Assembly (NCBI GenBank): GCA_035293965.1
Contig: DATGLW010000028.1
Location: 1-45,043, forward strand
DNA length: 45,043 bases
From: DATGLW01 sp035293965
GTDB taxonomy: Bacteria; Actinomycetota; Acidimicrobiia; Acidimicrobiales; RAAP-2
Reading direction: 5' to 3'
Of the stretch, positions 24,646-32,392 are shown piece by piece (within the stretch, counting starts at the first letter, position 1; the number at the start of each line of letters is the position of its first letter). Made by a program: the position numbers and the translations under genes. A model generated the notes under the pieces. It ran no database searches, was not told where the DNA came from, and saw only the letters and a list, made by a program, of their open reading frames with translations.

Positions 24646-25622
24646 AGCGCTCGCTCCAGCGCGGCGGCCAGCCGCGCCAGGCCGCGCTCGTCGGGCACGG
24701 CGATGCGGGCCGAGCCCGGCAGGCCGAACGAAGCGGCGTCGCGCACGAGCACGCCGTGCGGGGCGAGGCGCTCCCGGAGCGTCGGCACCCCGTCAGCCAG
24801 CACGAAGTTCGCCCGCGAGGGCCTGGCCCGGATCCCGAAGCTCGCGAGGAGCGCCACGAGGGCCTCCCTGGCCTGGCTGACGGCAGCGGCCCACGCCGGC
24901 AGGTCGGCGAGGGCCAGGAGATCCGGCAGGGCTGCAAGGGCGAGGGTCGAGACCGACCAGCGCGGCTGGCGGTGGGCCAGCCGGCCGGCCAGCCCGGGGA
25001 TGCCCCAGCTCTCGCCGTCGTCCTCCGGGACGACCACGTAACCGAGCCGCAGCCCCGGGCAACCGAGCACCTTGGTGAGCGACCCGACGACGAGCGCCGG
25101 CCGGTCCCTCGGCGCGCCGGCGCCCCGCCGGGCCCCGGCCGACCTCGTCCAGCGCCCGGTGGCGAGCGGGTAGAAGGCCTCGTCCCACACCGAGGCAGCC
25201 TCGTCGTCGCCGGCGAGGTGCCCGGTCGGGTTGTGCGGGTCCGACCGGAACCGCGGGCCGGCGGGGTCGAGGACCGCCAGATGGCGCCGGTACAACGAGA
25301 AGTCGGGCTCGTCGACCCAGCCGCGCCCGAGCTCGGCCGCAACCAGGGCGATCGCCTCGGCTCCCCCGTTGGTGAGGAGCACCCGCCGCCGGTCCACCTC
25401 CAGCACCTCGGCCAAAGCCGCCGTGGCCCGGCCCAGGTCGTGCGCGTCGGGGTAGCGGCCGAGGACCCCCGACGCCAGGTGCGCCCGCACCACGGGAGCC
25501 GGATCGGGGGCGAAGGGGTTGGTGCTCAGCGAGAGGTCCAGCATGCAGCCGGGCGCCATGCCGAGGGAAGCCGCCACGACCCGCGCGTCGCCGCCGTGGG
25601 GGCTGATCGGCAGCGTGCTCAC
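24642..25622 (-). CDS. cobC: Threonine-phosphate decarboxylase-like aminotransferase (CobC/CobD)
   Basis: This PLP-dependent class I/II aminotransferase-fold enzyme makes (R)-1-amino-2-propanol O-phosphate, the linker of the nucleotide loop. The 326-residue product has LDLSLSTNPFAPDP at the N-terminus, LTNGGAEAIAL, DPHNPTG (PLP phosphate region), and SLTKVLGCPGLRLGY with Schiff-base K184. HisC is the main alternative, but the B12 neighbours on both sides and the N-terminal HGGDAR motif favour CobC. The GTG start overlaps the cbiB stop (GTGA). Confidence 0.9.
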   Translation of the reverse strand: MSTLPISPHGGDARVVAASLGMAPGCMLDLSLSTNPFAPDPAPVVRAHLASGVLGRYPDAHDLGRATAALAEVLEVDRRRVLLTNGGAEAIALVAAELGRGWVDEPDFSLYRRHLAVLDPAGPRFRSDPHNPTGHLAGDDEAASVWDEAFYPLATGRWTRSAGARRGAGAPRDRPALVVGSLTKVLGCPGLRLGYVVVPEDDGESWGIPGLAGRLAHRQPRWSVSTLALAALPDLLALADLPAWAAAVSQAREALVALLASFGIRARPSRANFVLADGVPTLRERLAPHGVLVRDAASFGLPGSARIAVPDERGLARLAAALERAL

Positions 25623-26728
25623 CGGCCCGCCATTCCCGTGTCGCCCGCCGTCAGGCTGGCGTCGCACCCACGGCGACCGCCGCTCCACCGCGACGCGCGC
25701 GGACGGCACGCTGCCGGCAGGACGAGGCAGGCGAGCGCGCACGCGCCGGCCAGGCCGGCGAGCACGGCCGTCGCCCTGCCGGCAAGGGCCACGGCGCGGG
25801 GGATGTCGGCTGGCTCCGGTGGGCGCCCGCATCCGAGGAAAGGCCGGAGCTCGGCGCGCCCGCCGTACCGGTTCACGCCACCGAGCCGCAGCCCGAGTGC
25901 CCCTGCGAAGGCTGCCTCGGCCACGCCGGCGTTCGGCGACGGGTGGGCGGGCGCGTCGCGCCGGACGGCGGCCACGATGGCACGCGCCTGGCGCGGCGCG
26001 GCCACCATCACGAGCAGCGCCGTCAGGCGGGCCGAGGGCCAGCCCAGCAGGTCGTCGGCCCGGGCAGCGGCCCAGCCGAACCGCCGGTAGCGCGCGGAGC
26101 GGTGGCCGACCATCGCGTCGAGGGTGTTGACCGCCCGATGGACCATCGCCCCGGGTGCGCCGAGCAGCAACCCCCACAGGGCGGTGCCCACCACGGCGTC
26201 GGAGAGGTTCTCGGCGACCGACTCCACGACTGCCCTGGCGATCTCCTTCTCGTCGATCCCAGCCGTGTCGCGCCCGACGAGCGCCGGCAGCAGCGCACGC
26301 GCGCCATCGAGGTCGCCCGACGAGAGGCAGTCCCACACCCCTCCTGCCGCCTCGCGCAGCGACGTGCCCGCGGCGGCGAGCGCCGTCGCTGCCGCCGTGC
26401 CGCCCGCCCTCCCGAGAAGGGCCGACGCCAGCGAACCGGCGAGGAGGGCGGCACCCGCCCCCGTGGTGAGGAACAGCGCGCCGGGCGCACGCCTGTCCGC
26501 CCAGCACCGCCCTTCCACGAAGGACATGCCCCGGCCGAACAGGGCGACCGGGTGCACGGGCGCCGGGGGCTCCCCGAGCAGGTGGTCGAGCACCAGCCCG
26601 GACGCGACCCCGACAGCCCTGGCAGCGAGGCCACGCCCGGCGCGCACGCGCATGCTGCCGCCTGCTGCCACGGTGCCCGTGCTCCGGGGCATCGTGCGGG
26701 CACTGCCGCGCCGGCGTCCCGACGTCAC
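25619..26728 (-). CDS. cbiB: Adenosylcobinamide-phosphate synthase CbiB/CobD
   Basis: This integral membrane enzyme attaches the aminopropanol arm to adenosylcobyric acid. The ~369-residue product is hydrophobic, with GLVLDHLLGEPPAPVHPVALFGR, the hallmark DEKEIARAVVESVAENLSDAVVGT, VNTLDAMVGHRSARYRRFGWAAARADDLLGWP, and SPNAGVAEAAFAGALGLRLGG. The GTG at 26728 overlaps the cobS stop as GTGA like its neighbours; an ATG lies one codon earlier (26731), and an internal ATG at 26653 fits the family N-terminus best. The C-terminal ~25 residues are basic and not conserved. Confidence 0.93.
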   Translation of the reverse strand: MTSGRRRGSARTMPRSTGTVAAGGSMRVRAGRGLAARAVGVASGLVLDHLLGEPPAPVHPVALFGRGMSFVEGRCWADRRAPGALFLTTGAGAALLAGSLASALLGRAGGTAAATALAAAGTSLREAAGGVWDCLSSGDLDGARALLPALVGRDTAGIDEKEIARAVVESVAENLSDAVVGTALWGLLLGAPGAMVHRAVNTLDAMVGHRSARYRRFGWAAARADDLLGWPSARLTALLVMVAAPRQARAIVAAVRRDAPAHPSPNAGVAEAAFAGALGLRLGGVNRYGGRAELRPFLGCGRPPEPADIPRAVALAGRATAVLAGLAGACALACLVLPAACRPRASRWSGGRRGCDASLTAGDTGMAGR

Positions 26729-27477
26729 CATCTGGCCGCCGCCACGACGAGGGCCACGGTCTCGAGGACGACGCCGGCTGCGCCGAGCACGTCGCCGGTG
26801 AAGCCACCGAGCCGGCGGAAGGCGAGCCACACGAGCGCTGCCGACGCCACCACGCCCGATGCCAGTGCCGCACAACCAGCCAGCGGGCGCCAGGCGGTCA
26901 CGCAGCCGACCGCCACCGCCAGCCCGACCGCGCCAACCTGGCCCGCCCCGGGCCCCCTGCCCTGGCGCCGGGCAGGGGGCAGGAAGGCAGTCGCAAGCCC
27001 GCCGTCGTCGGCACGAGCGTACGGCACTGCCGTGGCCACGACGGCCATGACCGCACGTGAAGCTGCCCACAGCCCGGTGAGGAGCAGCACCGAGGGCCTG
27101 AGGGCTGCGAGTGCCGCCCACCGCCCGAGGAGGGCGACCACCGCTGCCGCCACTCCGAACGCCCCGACCGACGGGTCGCGCATGACCTGCAGGCGGCGGG
27201 CCCGCGAAAGTGGCGGGAGCAGGCCGTCCGCCGCGTCCACCAAGCCGTCGAAGTGGAGCGCCCCAGTCGCCGCGAGGTCCCCTGCGACCACGATGGCCGC
27301 CGCCACGGCCGGCGACCAGGCCCGGCTCGCTCCCCACCACAGGCACCCCAGGGCCGCCCCGATGGCCGCTCCGACCACGGGGAACCACCCGAGGGCGCTC
27401 GGACCGGGCTCGGCAGCGCCCCCGACCGGCGTCAGGAAGGCCAGGGCACGCCGCACGCCGCTCGTGGCGCCGATCAC
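26725..27477 (-). CDS. cobS: Adenosylcobinamide-GDP ribazoletransferase CobS
   Basis: CobS is the membrane enzyme joining alpha-ribazole (phosphate) to AdoCbi-GDP, the final assembly step. The 250-residue product is hydrophobic with the family motifs FLTPVGG, GALHFDGLVDAADGL (metal-binding acidic residues), MRDPSVGAFG and RLGGFTGDVLGA. The GTG start overlaps the cobU stop as GTGA. Length is normal. Confidence 0.95.
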   Translation of the reverse strand: MIGATSGVRRALAFLTPVGGAAEPGPSALGWFPVVGAAIGAALGCLWWGASRAWSPAVAAAIVVAGDLAATGALHFDGLVDAADGLLPPLSRARRLQVMRDPSVGAFGVAAAVVALLGRWAALAALRPSVLLLTGLWAASRAVMAVVATAVPYARADDGGLATAFLPPARRQGRGPGAGQVGAVGLAVAVGCVTAWRPLAGCAALASGVVASAALVWLAFRRLGGFTGDVLGAAGVVLETVALVVAAARW

Positions 27478-28103
27478 GGCGCACCGGGGTCGGCGAACCG
27501 GTCGAACCGAGGCAGAGGGAGGACTCTTCCAGCCACGACCAGCAGGACGTCGCCGGCGAGCTCCCCGATCCGCCCGTTGAGGCGGCCCATGGCCTCGCGG
27601 AAGGCGATGCCGGCCGTGGTGGCGGGGTGCACCCCCAGCCCGACCTCCTCGCTCACCACCACGGTCGCCAGACCCGCAGCCTCACGCCATCGCAGGGCAT
27701 CGGCCAGGCGGCTCAGCCCCTCCTCCTCGCCGAAGCCGGGAAGGCCGGCCAGCCACGTACCGAGCGAGTCGACCAGCGCCACGCCAGCCACTGCTCGCAA
27801 CGCGGCACCGAGGTCGCCCCCCTGCGGCAGCTCCACGGTGCGCCAGTGCGGCGGGCGGCGGGCACGGTGGCGCGCCACCCGCGCCTCCCAGTCCGCCCCC
27901 CAGTCTGCCTGCCAGTCCGCACGCGCCCGCTCGTCGTCCGCGCCCGGGGTCGTCGGCACGTCCTTCGCGGCTGCGATGCCGGGGACCGGCCCCGTGGCGA
28001 CGTAGGTGACGGGGCCGCCCGCGGCTGCAGCGATCCGCTCGGCCACCTCCGACTTGCCGGACGACGCACCGCCCAGCACGAGCGTGATCCCTCTGTCTCC
28101 CAC
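27474..28103 (-). CDS. cobU: Adenosylcobinamide kinase / guanylyltransferase CobU
   Basis: The bifunctional enzyme phosphorylates adenosylcobinamide and adds GMP. The 209-residue product has the P-loop GGASSGKS (residues 11-18), a histidine in VARHRARRPPHWRTVE that matches the guanylylated site, ALVDSLGTWLAG, and VVVSEEVGLGVHP. The GTG at 28103 is chosen by homology and by a GAGGA 6 nt upstream; the longer open frame upstream is riboswitch sequence. It is the first gene of the minus B12 arm, about 50 nt after the riboswitch. Confidence 0.94.
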   Translation of the reverse strand: MGDRGITLVLGGASSGKSEVAERIAAAAGGPVTYVATGPVPGIAAAKDVPTTPGADDERARADWQADWGADWEARVARHRARRPPHWRTVELPQGGDLGAALRAVAGVALVDSLGTWLAGLPGFGEEEGLSRLADALRWREAAGLATVVVSEEVGLGVHPATTAGIAFREAMGRLNGRIGELAGDVLLVVAGRVLPLPRFDRFADPGAP

Positions 28104-28154
28104 CGCGTCCTCGCGCCCTTCCTCCCCACCGGCACGCGCCGCGGCGGCCGGCGT

Positions 28155-28302
28155 GCACGCAGGTCTCCTGGCTTCCGGATCGACGCTCGCCTCGGCCTTC
28201 CCGCCCGTTCGGGCCGTGGCCATCGGTGAGGTTCGCTCCCCGGACACAGTTGCGGGACAGCCCCGGGCTCCCACCGGGTTCCCTGCGGTGCAGAGCCCAG
28301 CG
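28155..28302 (-). promoter_or_regulatory. Cobalamin riboswitch upstream of cobU
   Basis: Read on the minus strand, the element contains the conserved cobalamin-aptamer landmarks in order: GGGAACCCGGTGGGAGCC, GGGGCTGTCCCGCAACTGT, GGGCGGGAAGGCC, and the B12 box AAGCCAGGAGACCTGC (28159-28174). AdoCbl or another cobalamin should bind and repress the downstream operon. About 50 nt separate the B12 box from the cobU GTG, with no clear T-tract, so control of ribosome access is more likely than termination. The first gene controlled is cobU; the GTGA chain implies effects on all seven minus-arm genes. Confidence 0.96.
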
Positions 28303-28362
28303 TAGCTCCCCCGCGCGGCATGCTCCCGGGGTTCGCGTCCCCGCCCCGCCGGTCGCTGGCGC

Positions 28363-28368
28363 TAGCGT
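28363..28368 (+). promoter_or_regulatory. Candidate -10 box for a leaderless cobO transcript
   Basis: TAGCGT ends 6 nt before the cobO GTG, with no Shine-Dalgarno sequence between. The 72 bp between the riboswitch 5' end and cobO must hold both divergent promoters. No second B12 box is visible on this side. Confidence 0.35.
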
Positions 28369-28374
28369 GACGAC

Positions 28375-28899
28375 GTGCCTCGCCAGGAGTCGATCGTCCT
28401 GCTCAACACAGGCGACGGCAAGGGCAAGTCGTCCGCCGCGTTCGGCGTCATGGGACGAGGCTGGGCCCGTGGTTGGCGGGTGGCCGTCGTGCAGTTCGTA
28501 AAGGGTGGCAAGTGGAAGACGGGCGAGCGGAAGCTCGCCGACCACCTCGGGATCGAATGGCACACGCTCGGGGACGGCTTCACGTGGGAGTCCACGGACC
28601 TCGACGAGACGGCGGCCAAGGGCCGTCACGCCTGGGAGGTGGCCCGCCAGAAGCTGTCCTCGGGCGACTACGACCTCGTCATCCTCGACGAGCTCACCTA
28701 CGCGGTGTCCTACGGATGGGTGCCCGTCGGCGAGGTCGTCGAGGGCATCACCGGGCGGGCGCCCCAGACCAACGTCGTCCTCACCGGGCGCAACGCGGCA
28801 CCCGAGCTCGTGGCAGTGGCCGACACCGTCACCGAAATGCGCAAGGTCAAGCACGTGTTCGACCGCGGCGTGAAGGCGAAGAAGGGGATCGAGTACTGA
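28375..28899 (+). CDS. cobO: Cob(I)yrinic acid a,c-diamide adenosyltransferase CobO
   Basis: CobO/BtuR transfers the adenosyl group of ATP to the Co(I) corrinoid. The 174-residue product has the P-loop NTGDGKGKSSAAFG (residues 11-24), VVQFVKGGKWKTGER, FTWESTDLDE, VILDELTYAVSYGWV, VVLTGRNAAPELV and a basic C-terminus, all typical of CobO. The start is GTG (MPRQESIVLLN). Its stop overlaps the cobB start in a CTGA arrangement. First gene of the plus B12 arm. Confidence 0.96.
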   Translation: MPRQESIVLLNTGDGKGKSSAAFGVMGRGWARGWRVAVVQFVKGGKWKTGERKLADHLGIEWHTLGDGFTWESTDLDETAAKGRHAWEVARQKLSSGDYDLVILDELTYAVSYGWVPVGEVVEGITGRAPQTNVVLTGRNAAPELVAVADTVTEMRKVKHVFDRGVKAKKGIEY

Positions 28900-30272
28900 G
28901 CCGGCCGCTGGGCGCACGACTCGTCGTCGCCGGCACCCACTCCGGGGTGGGCAAGACGACCGTTGCCGTCGGGCTCATGGCTGCGCTGCGCCGCCGCGGC
29001 CTCCGGGTGGCTCCGGCGAAGGTGGGGCCCGACTTCATCGATCCCGGCTACCACGAGGTGGCGACCGGCCGCACCGGGCGCAACCTCGACACGTTCCTCA
29101 ACGGCCCGGAGTCGGTCGCGGCAGCGGCCGCCCTGGCCGCCTCAGGTGCCGACCTGCTCGTGGTCGAAGGTGTGATGGGGCTCTTCGACGGAGTCGGCGC
29201 GACGGACGCCGCCAGCACGGCCGAGGTGGCCCGCCTGCTCGAGGCGCCGGTCGTGCTCGTGGTCGACGCAGCCTCGATGAGCGGCTCGGTCGTGGCCCTC
29301 GTCGACGGCTACCATCGCCACCTGCAGCGGGTACGGGGCACCGGTGTCGCCGGGCTGGTGCTGAACCGCGTCGGGAGCCCCACCCACGAGGCGATCCTGC
29401 GCGAGGCGCTGGCCGGCGGCGAGGTGCCCGTGCTCGGGGCCCTGCGGCGCGACCCGGCACTCCAGTGGCGGGACCGCCACCTGGGGCTCGTGCCCGTGGT
29501 CGAGGACCGGGCCGCCGTCGCGACGTCCGTCGGCCGCCTGGCCGACGCCGTGGCACGCACCGTCGACCTCGCCGCGGTCGAGCGCCTGGCACGGAGCGCG
29601 CCACCCTTGCAGGCGCCCGAGCGACCGCCGGCCCGCCGGGTCGCACCCGCGCCGGTGCCGGTGGCGGTCGTGTCGGGGCCCTCCTTCAGCTTCTCGTACC
29701 CGGACAACCTCGAGCGCCTGGCCGAGGCCGGCGCCGAGCTGGTGCCCTTCGACCCGCTCACGGACCCCGCGCTCCCGCAGGGAGCTCGCGCCCTGTACGC
29801 CTGCGGCGGCTTCCCCGAGGTCTTCGCCGAGCAGCTGGCCGCGAACGAGCCGCTGCGACGCGACGTCGCAGCGGGGATGGCGCAAGGCATGGTGACCTGG
29901 GCGGAGTGCGGCGGGCTCCTGTGGTTGGCAGCCTCGCTCGACGGCCACCGGCTGTGCGGAGCCATCCCGGCCGACGCCACCATGACCGGCTCGGTCACGG
30001 TCGGGTACCGAAGGGCGACGTGCCGGCGCGACAGCCCCATCGCCCCGGCGGGCACGCAGCTGCGGGGCCACGAGCTGCATTACTCGCGCCTCGACCCCCC
30101 AGGCGACGCGCTGGAGCTCGAGGGGCGCGCCGGGCGCAGCCGCGCCGGCTGGGCGGGGCCGACGCTCTTCGCGTCCTACCTGCACCTGCACCTGGGGTGG
30201 GACACGGCACCCGCGGAGCGCTTCATGGCCGCCGCCACCGGGCACCGGGGGGCGCTCCCACCCTCCGATTGA
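28896..30272 (+). CDS. cobB: Cobyrinic acid a,c-diamide synthase CobB/CbiA
   Basis: The enzyme amidates the a and c carboxylates of (hydrogeno)cobyrinic acid using glutamine and ATP. The 458-residue product has GTHSGVGKTTVAVGL (14-28), KVGPDFIDPGYH, VEGVMGLFDG, ALYACGGFPEVFAEQL and the glutaminase nucleophile C338 in WAECGGLLWLA. No ATG, GTG or TTG lies in frame between a distant codon inside cobO and the P-loop. The only reasonable start is CTG at 28896, in a CTGA overlap with the cobO stop and with AAGGGG 8 nt upstream. The downstream end is clear. Confidence 0.92.
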   Translation: MSRPLGARLVVAGTHSGVGKTTVAVGLMAALRRRGLRVAPAKVGPDFIDPGYHEVATGRTGRNLDTFLNGPESVAAAAALAASGADLLVVEGVMGLFDGVGATDAASTAEVARLLEAPVVLVVDAASMSGSVVALVDGYHRHLQRVRGTGVAGLVLNRVGSPTHEAILREALAGGEVPVLGALRRDPALQWRDRHLGLVPVVEDRAAVATSVGRLADAVARTVDLAAVERLARSAPPLQAPERPPARRVAPAPVPVAVVSGPSFSFSYPDNLERLAEAGAELVPFDPLTDPALPQGARALYACGGFPEVFAEQLAANEPLRRDVAAGMAQGMVTWAECGGLLWLAASLDGHRLCGAIPADATMTGSVTVGYRRATCRRDSPIAPAGTQLRGHELHYSRLDPPGDALELEGRAGRSRAGWAGPTLFASYLHLHLGWDTAPAERFMAAATGHRGALPPSD

Positions 30273-30314
30273 GCCCCGGCACGAGAACGCGGACCGTGGT
30301 GCGCCCGGCGATCC

Positions 30315-30320
30315 TAGGGT
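30315..30320 (+). promoter_or_regulatory. Candidate -10 box upstream of the ABC exporter
   Basis: TAGGGT lies about 70 nt before the ATG, so the exporter may have its own promoter with a leader of roughly 60 nt carrying a good ribosome site (GGAAGGAG). Confidence 0.3.
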
Positions 30321-30389
30321 GGCGGGCGGAGCCGACCGGTGGTGGCGATCAGCACGACGGGCCGGCACGTCTACGGAAGGAGCACCCTC

Positions 30390-32381
30390 ATGCCTCCCGG
30401 TCGGTCGATGGGAGCCGCTGCGGGCTGGGGCCTGCGGTCGTTCCGCCAGGACCGCTCCGTGCTGGAGCACCGGGTCAAGCCGGGCACGACGCGCCGCATG
30501 CTGCGCTTCGCGGTGCCGTACCGGCGCATCCTGGCCATCTTCCTCCCGGTCGTGGTGCTCGACGCGATGCTCGGCGCCGTCAACCCGCTCATCCTGCGGG
30601 CCATCATCGACCGTGGCATCCTCAGGCACCGAGCCGGCCTGGTGCTGGCCCTCTCGGGGCTGGCAGCAGCCCTTGCCGTGGCCGATGCCGCGCTGTCGCT
30701 CTTCGAGCGCCGGGCCTCCGCGGTGGTCGGCGAGGGCCTCATCTTCGACATGCGCGCCAAGGTGTTCCGCCACATCCAGCGAATGCCGCTCGCGTTCTTC
30801 ACCCGGACCCAGACCGGGGCGCTCGTGAGCCGCCTCAACAACGACGTGATCGGCGCCCAGCAGGCCTTCACCGACCTGCTGTCGAACGTGGTGGGCAACA
30901 TCGTGACCGTGGTGATCGTGCTGGTGGCCATGTTCGTCCTCTCCTGGCAGGTGACCCTCGTCGCGCTCGGCCTGCTGCCCGTCTTCCTCGTGCCGGCCCG
31001 CCTCGTCGGGCGGCGGCTGGGAGCGCTGACCCGCGAGAGCTACCAGCTCAACGCCGAGATGAACATGGTCATGCAGGAGCGCTTCAACGTGGCCGGGGCC
31101 ATGCTGGTCAAGCTCTTCGGCGACCCTGACGACGAGGCTCGGCACTTCGAGGAGCGGGCCGGGCGTGTCCGCGACATCGGCATCACCCAGGCGCTCTACG
31201 CGCGGCTGTTCTTCGTCGCGCTGACCCTGACCGCCGCGCTGGCCACGGCGTTCGCCTACGCGTTCGGGGGCGTGGCGGCCGTCGACGGCCGGATCGGGGT
31301 GGGCACGGTCGTCGCGCTCACCGCCTACCTCGCCCGCCTCTACCAACCGCTCACGCAACTGTCGAACGTGAACCTCGACGTGATGACCACGCTCGTGTCG
31401 TTCGAGCGGATCTTCGAGGTGCTCGACCTCGTGCCGATGATCGACGAACGGCCCGGCGCGGTGCCCATCCCCCGGGGCCCGGCCACCGTCGAGCTCGACC
31501 ACGTCGACTTCGCGTACCCGAGCGCCGAGCAGGTGTCGCTCGCCTCCCTCGAGGCGGTCGCGGTGCTCGAAGACGCCCCCAGGACCGAGGTGCTCCACGA
31601 CGTGTCGTTCACCATCTCCCCCGGCAAGATGGTTGCCCTCGTCGGTCCCTCCGGCGCCGGGAAGACCACGATCTCCTCCCTCGTCCCCCGCCTCTACGAC
31701 GTCGAGCGCGGCGCCGTCCGCATCAACGGCATCGACGTCCGCGACGCCACCGCGGCGTCGCTGCGCGACGTGGTGGGCGTGGTCACCCAGGACCCGCACC
31801 TGTTCCACGACACGCTGGGTGCGAACCTGCGCTACGTCAGACCGGACGCCACCGACGAGGAGCTCCTCGCCGCGCTCGAGCGTGCCCACATCGGCGGCCT
31901 GGTCGCCTCGCTGCCCGACGGGCTCGAGACCGTGATCGGCGAGCGCGGCTACCGGCTCTCTGGAGGCGAGAAGCAGCGGGTCGCCCTGGCGCGCCTCATG
32001 CTCAAGGCTCCCGACGTGGTCGTGCTCGACGAGGCCACGGCGCACCTCGACTCGGAGTCCGAGGCCGCCGTCCAGCGCGCCCTGCGCAGCGCGCTGGCGG
32101 ACCGGACCTCGCTCGTCATCGCCCACCGCCTCTCGACGGTCCGCGAGGCGGACGAGGTCGTGGTCGTCGACGGCGGCCGCGTCGTGGAGCGCGGCACCCA
32201 CCGGGAGCTCCTCGCCCGCGGTGGCCTGTACGCCGAGCTGTACCGCACCCAGTTCGCCGACCAGGCCTCGCCGGCGGCGGCCCGCGTCGCAGCGCCGGAC
32301 CCGGCGGCGTCCGACGCACAGGCGGGCGCAGACACGCCAGCGTCCGAGGCACAGGCGGCCGCCGTGCCCGCGACGTCCTAG
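30390..32381 (+). CDS. ABC exporter, fused membrane and ATPase domains
   Basis: The 663-residue product has a six-helix type I exporter domain (about residues 45-330) and an NBD with Walker A GPSGAGKT (419-426), Q-loop VVTQDP, signature LSGGEKQ (523-529), Walker B VVLDEATAHLD (544-554) and the IAHRLS switch. It acts as a dimer at the membrane; the substrate is unknown. It is not a BtuCD-type importer, since the domains are fused and no binding protein is near. The ATG is favoured by GGAAGGAG 6 nt upstream; an earlier in-frame start lacks a site. It sits between cobB and cobI, so a link to corrinoid or metal handling is possible but inferred. The tail is Ala-rich. Confidence 0.9.
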   Translation: MPPGRSMGAAAGWGLRSFRQDRSVLEHRVKPGTTRRMLRFAVPYRRILAIFLPVVVLDAMLGAVNPLILRAIIDRGILRHRAGLVLALSGLAAALAVADAALSLFERRASAVVGEGLIFDMRAKVFRHIQRMPLAFFTRTQTGALVSRLNNDVIGAQQAFTDLLSNVVGNIVTVVIVLVAMFVLSWQVTLVALGLLPVFLVPARLVGRRLGALTRESYQLNAEMNMVMQERFNVAGAMLVKLFGDPDDEARHFEERAGRVRDIGITQALYARLFFVALTLTAALATAFAYAFGGVAAVDGRIGVGTVVALTAYLARLYQPLTQLSNVNLDVMTTLVSFERIFEVLDLVPMIDERPGAVPIPRGPATVELDHVDFAYPSAEQVSLASLEAVAVLEDAPRTEVLHDVSFTISPGKMVALVGPSGAGKTTISSLVPRLYDVERGAVRINGIDVRDATAASLRDVVGVVTQDPHLFHDTLGANLRYVRPDATDEELLAALERAHIGGLVASLPDGLETVIGERGYRLSGGEKQRVALARLMLKAPDVVVLDEATAHLDSESEAAVQRALRSALADRTSLVIAHRLSTVREADEVVVVDGGRVVERGTHRELLARGGLYAELYRTQFADQASPAAARVAAPDPAASDAQAGADTPASEAQAAAVPATS

Positions 32382-32392
32382 CCTGGGCGACG

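Noticed and set aside
24642..25622. Histidinol-phosphate aminotransferase HisC
   Set aside because: Same fold, but overlaps cbiB and cobQ and shows the CobC N-terminus.
28303..28374. Second cobalamin riboswitch for the plus arm
   Set aside because: The 72-bp gap has no B12 box and is too short for an aptamer.
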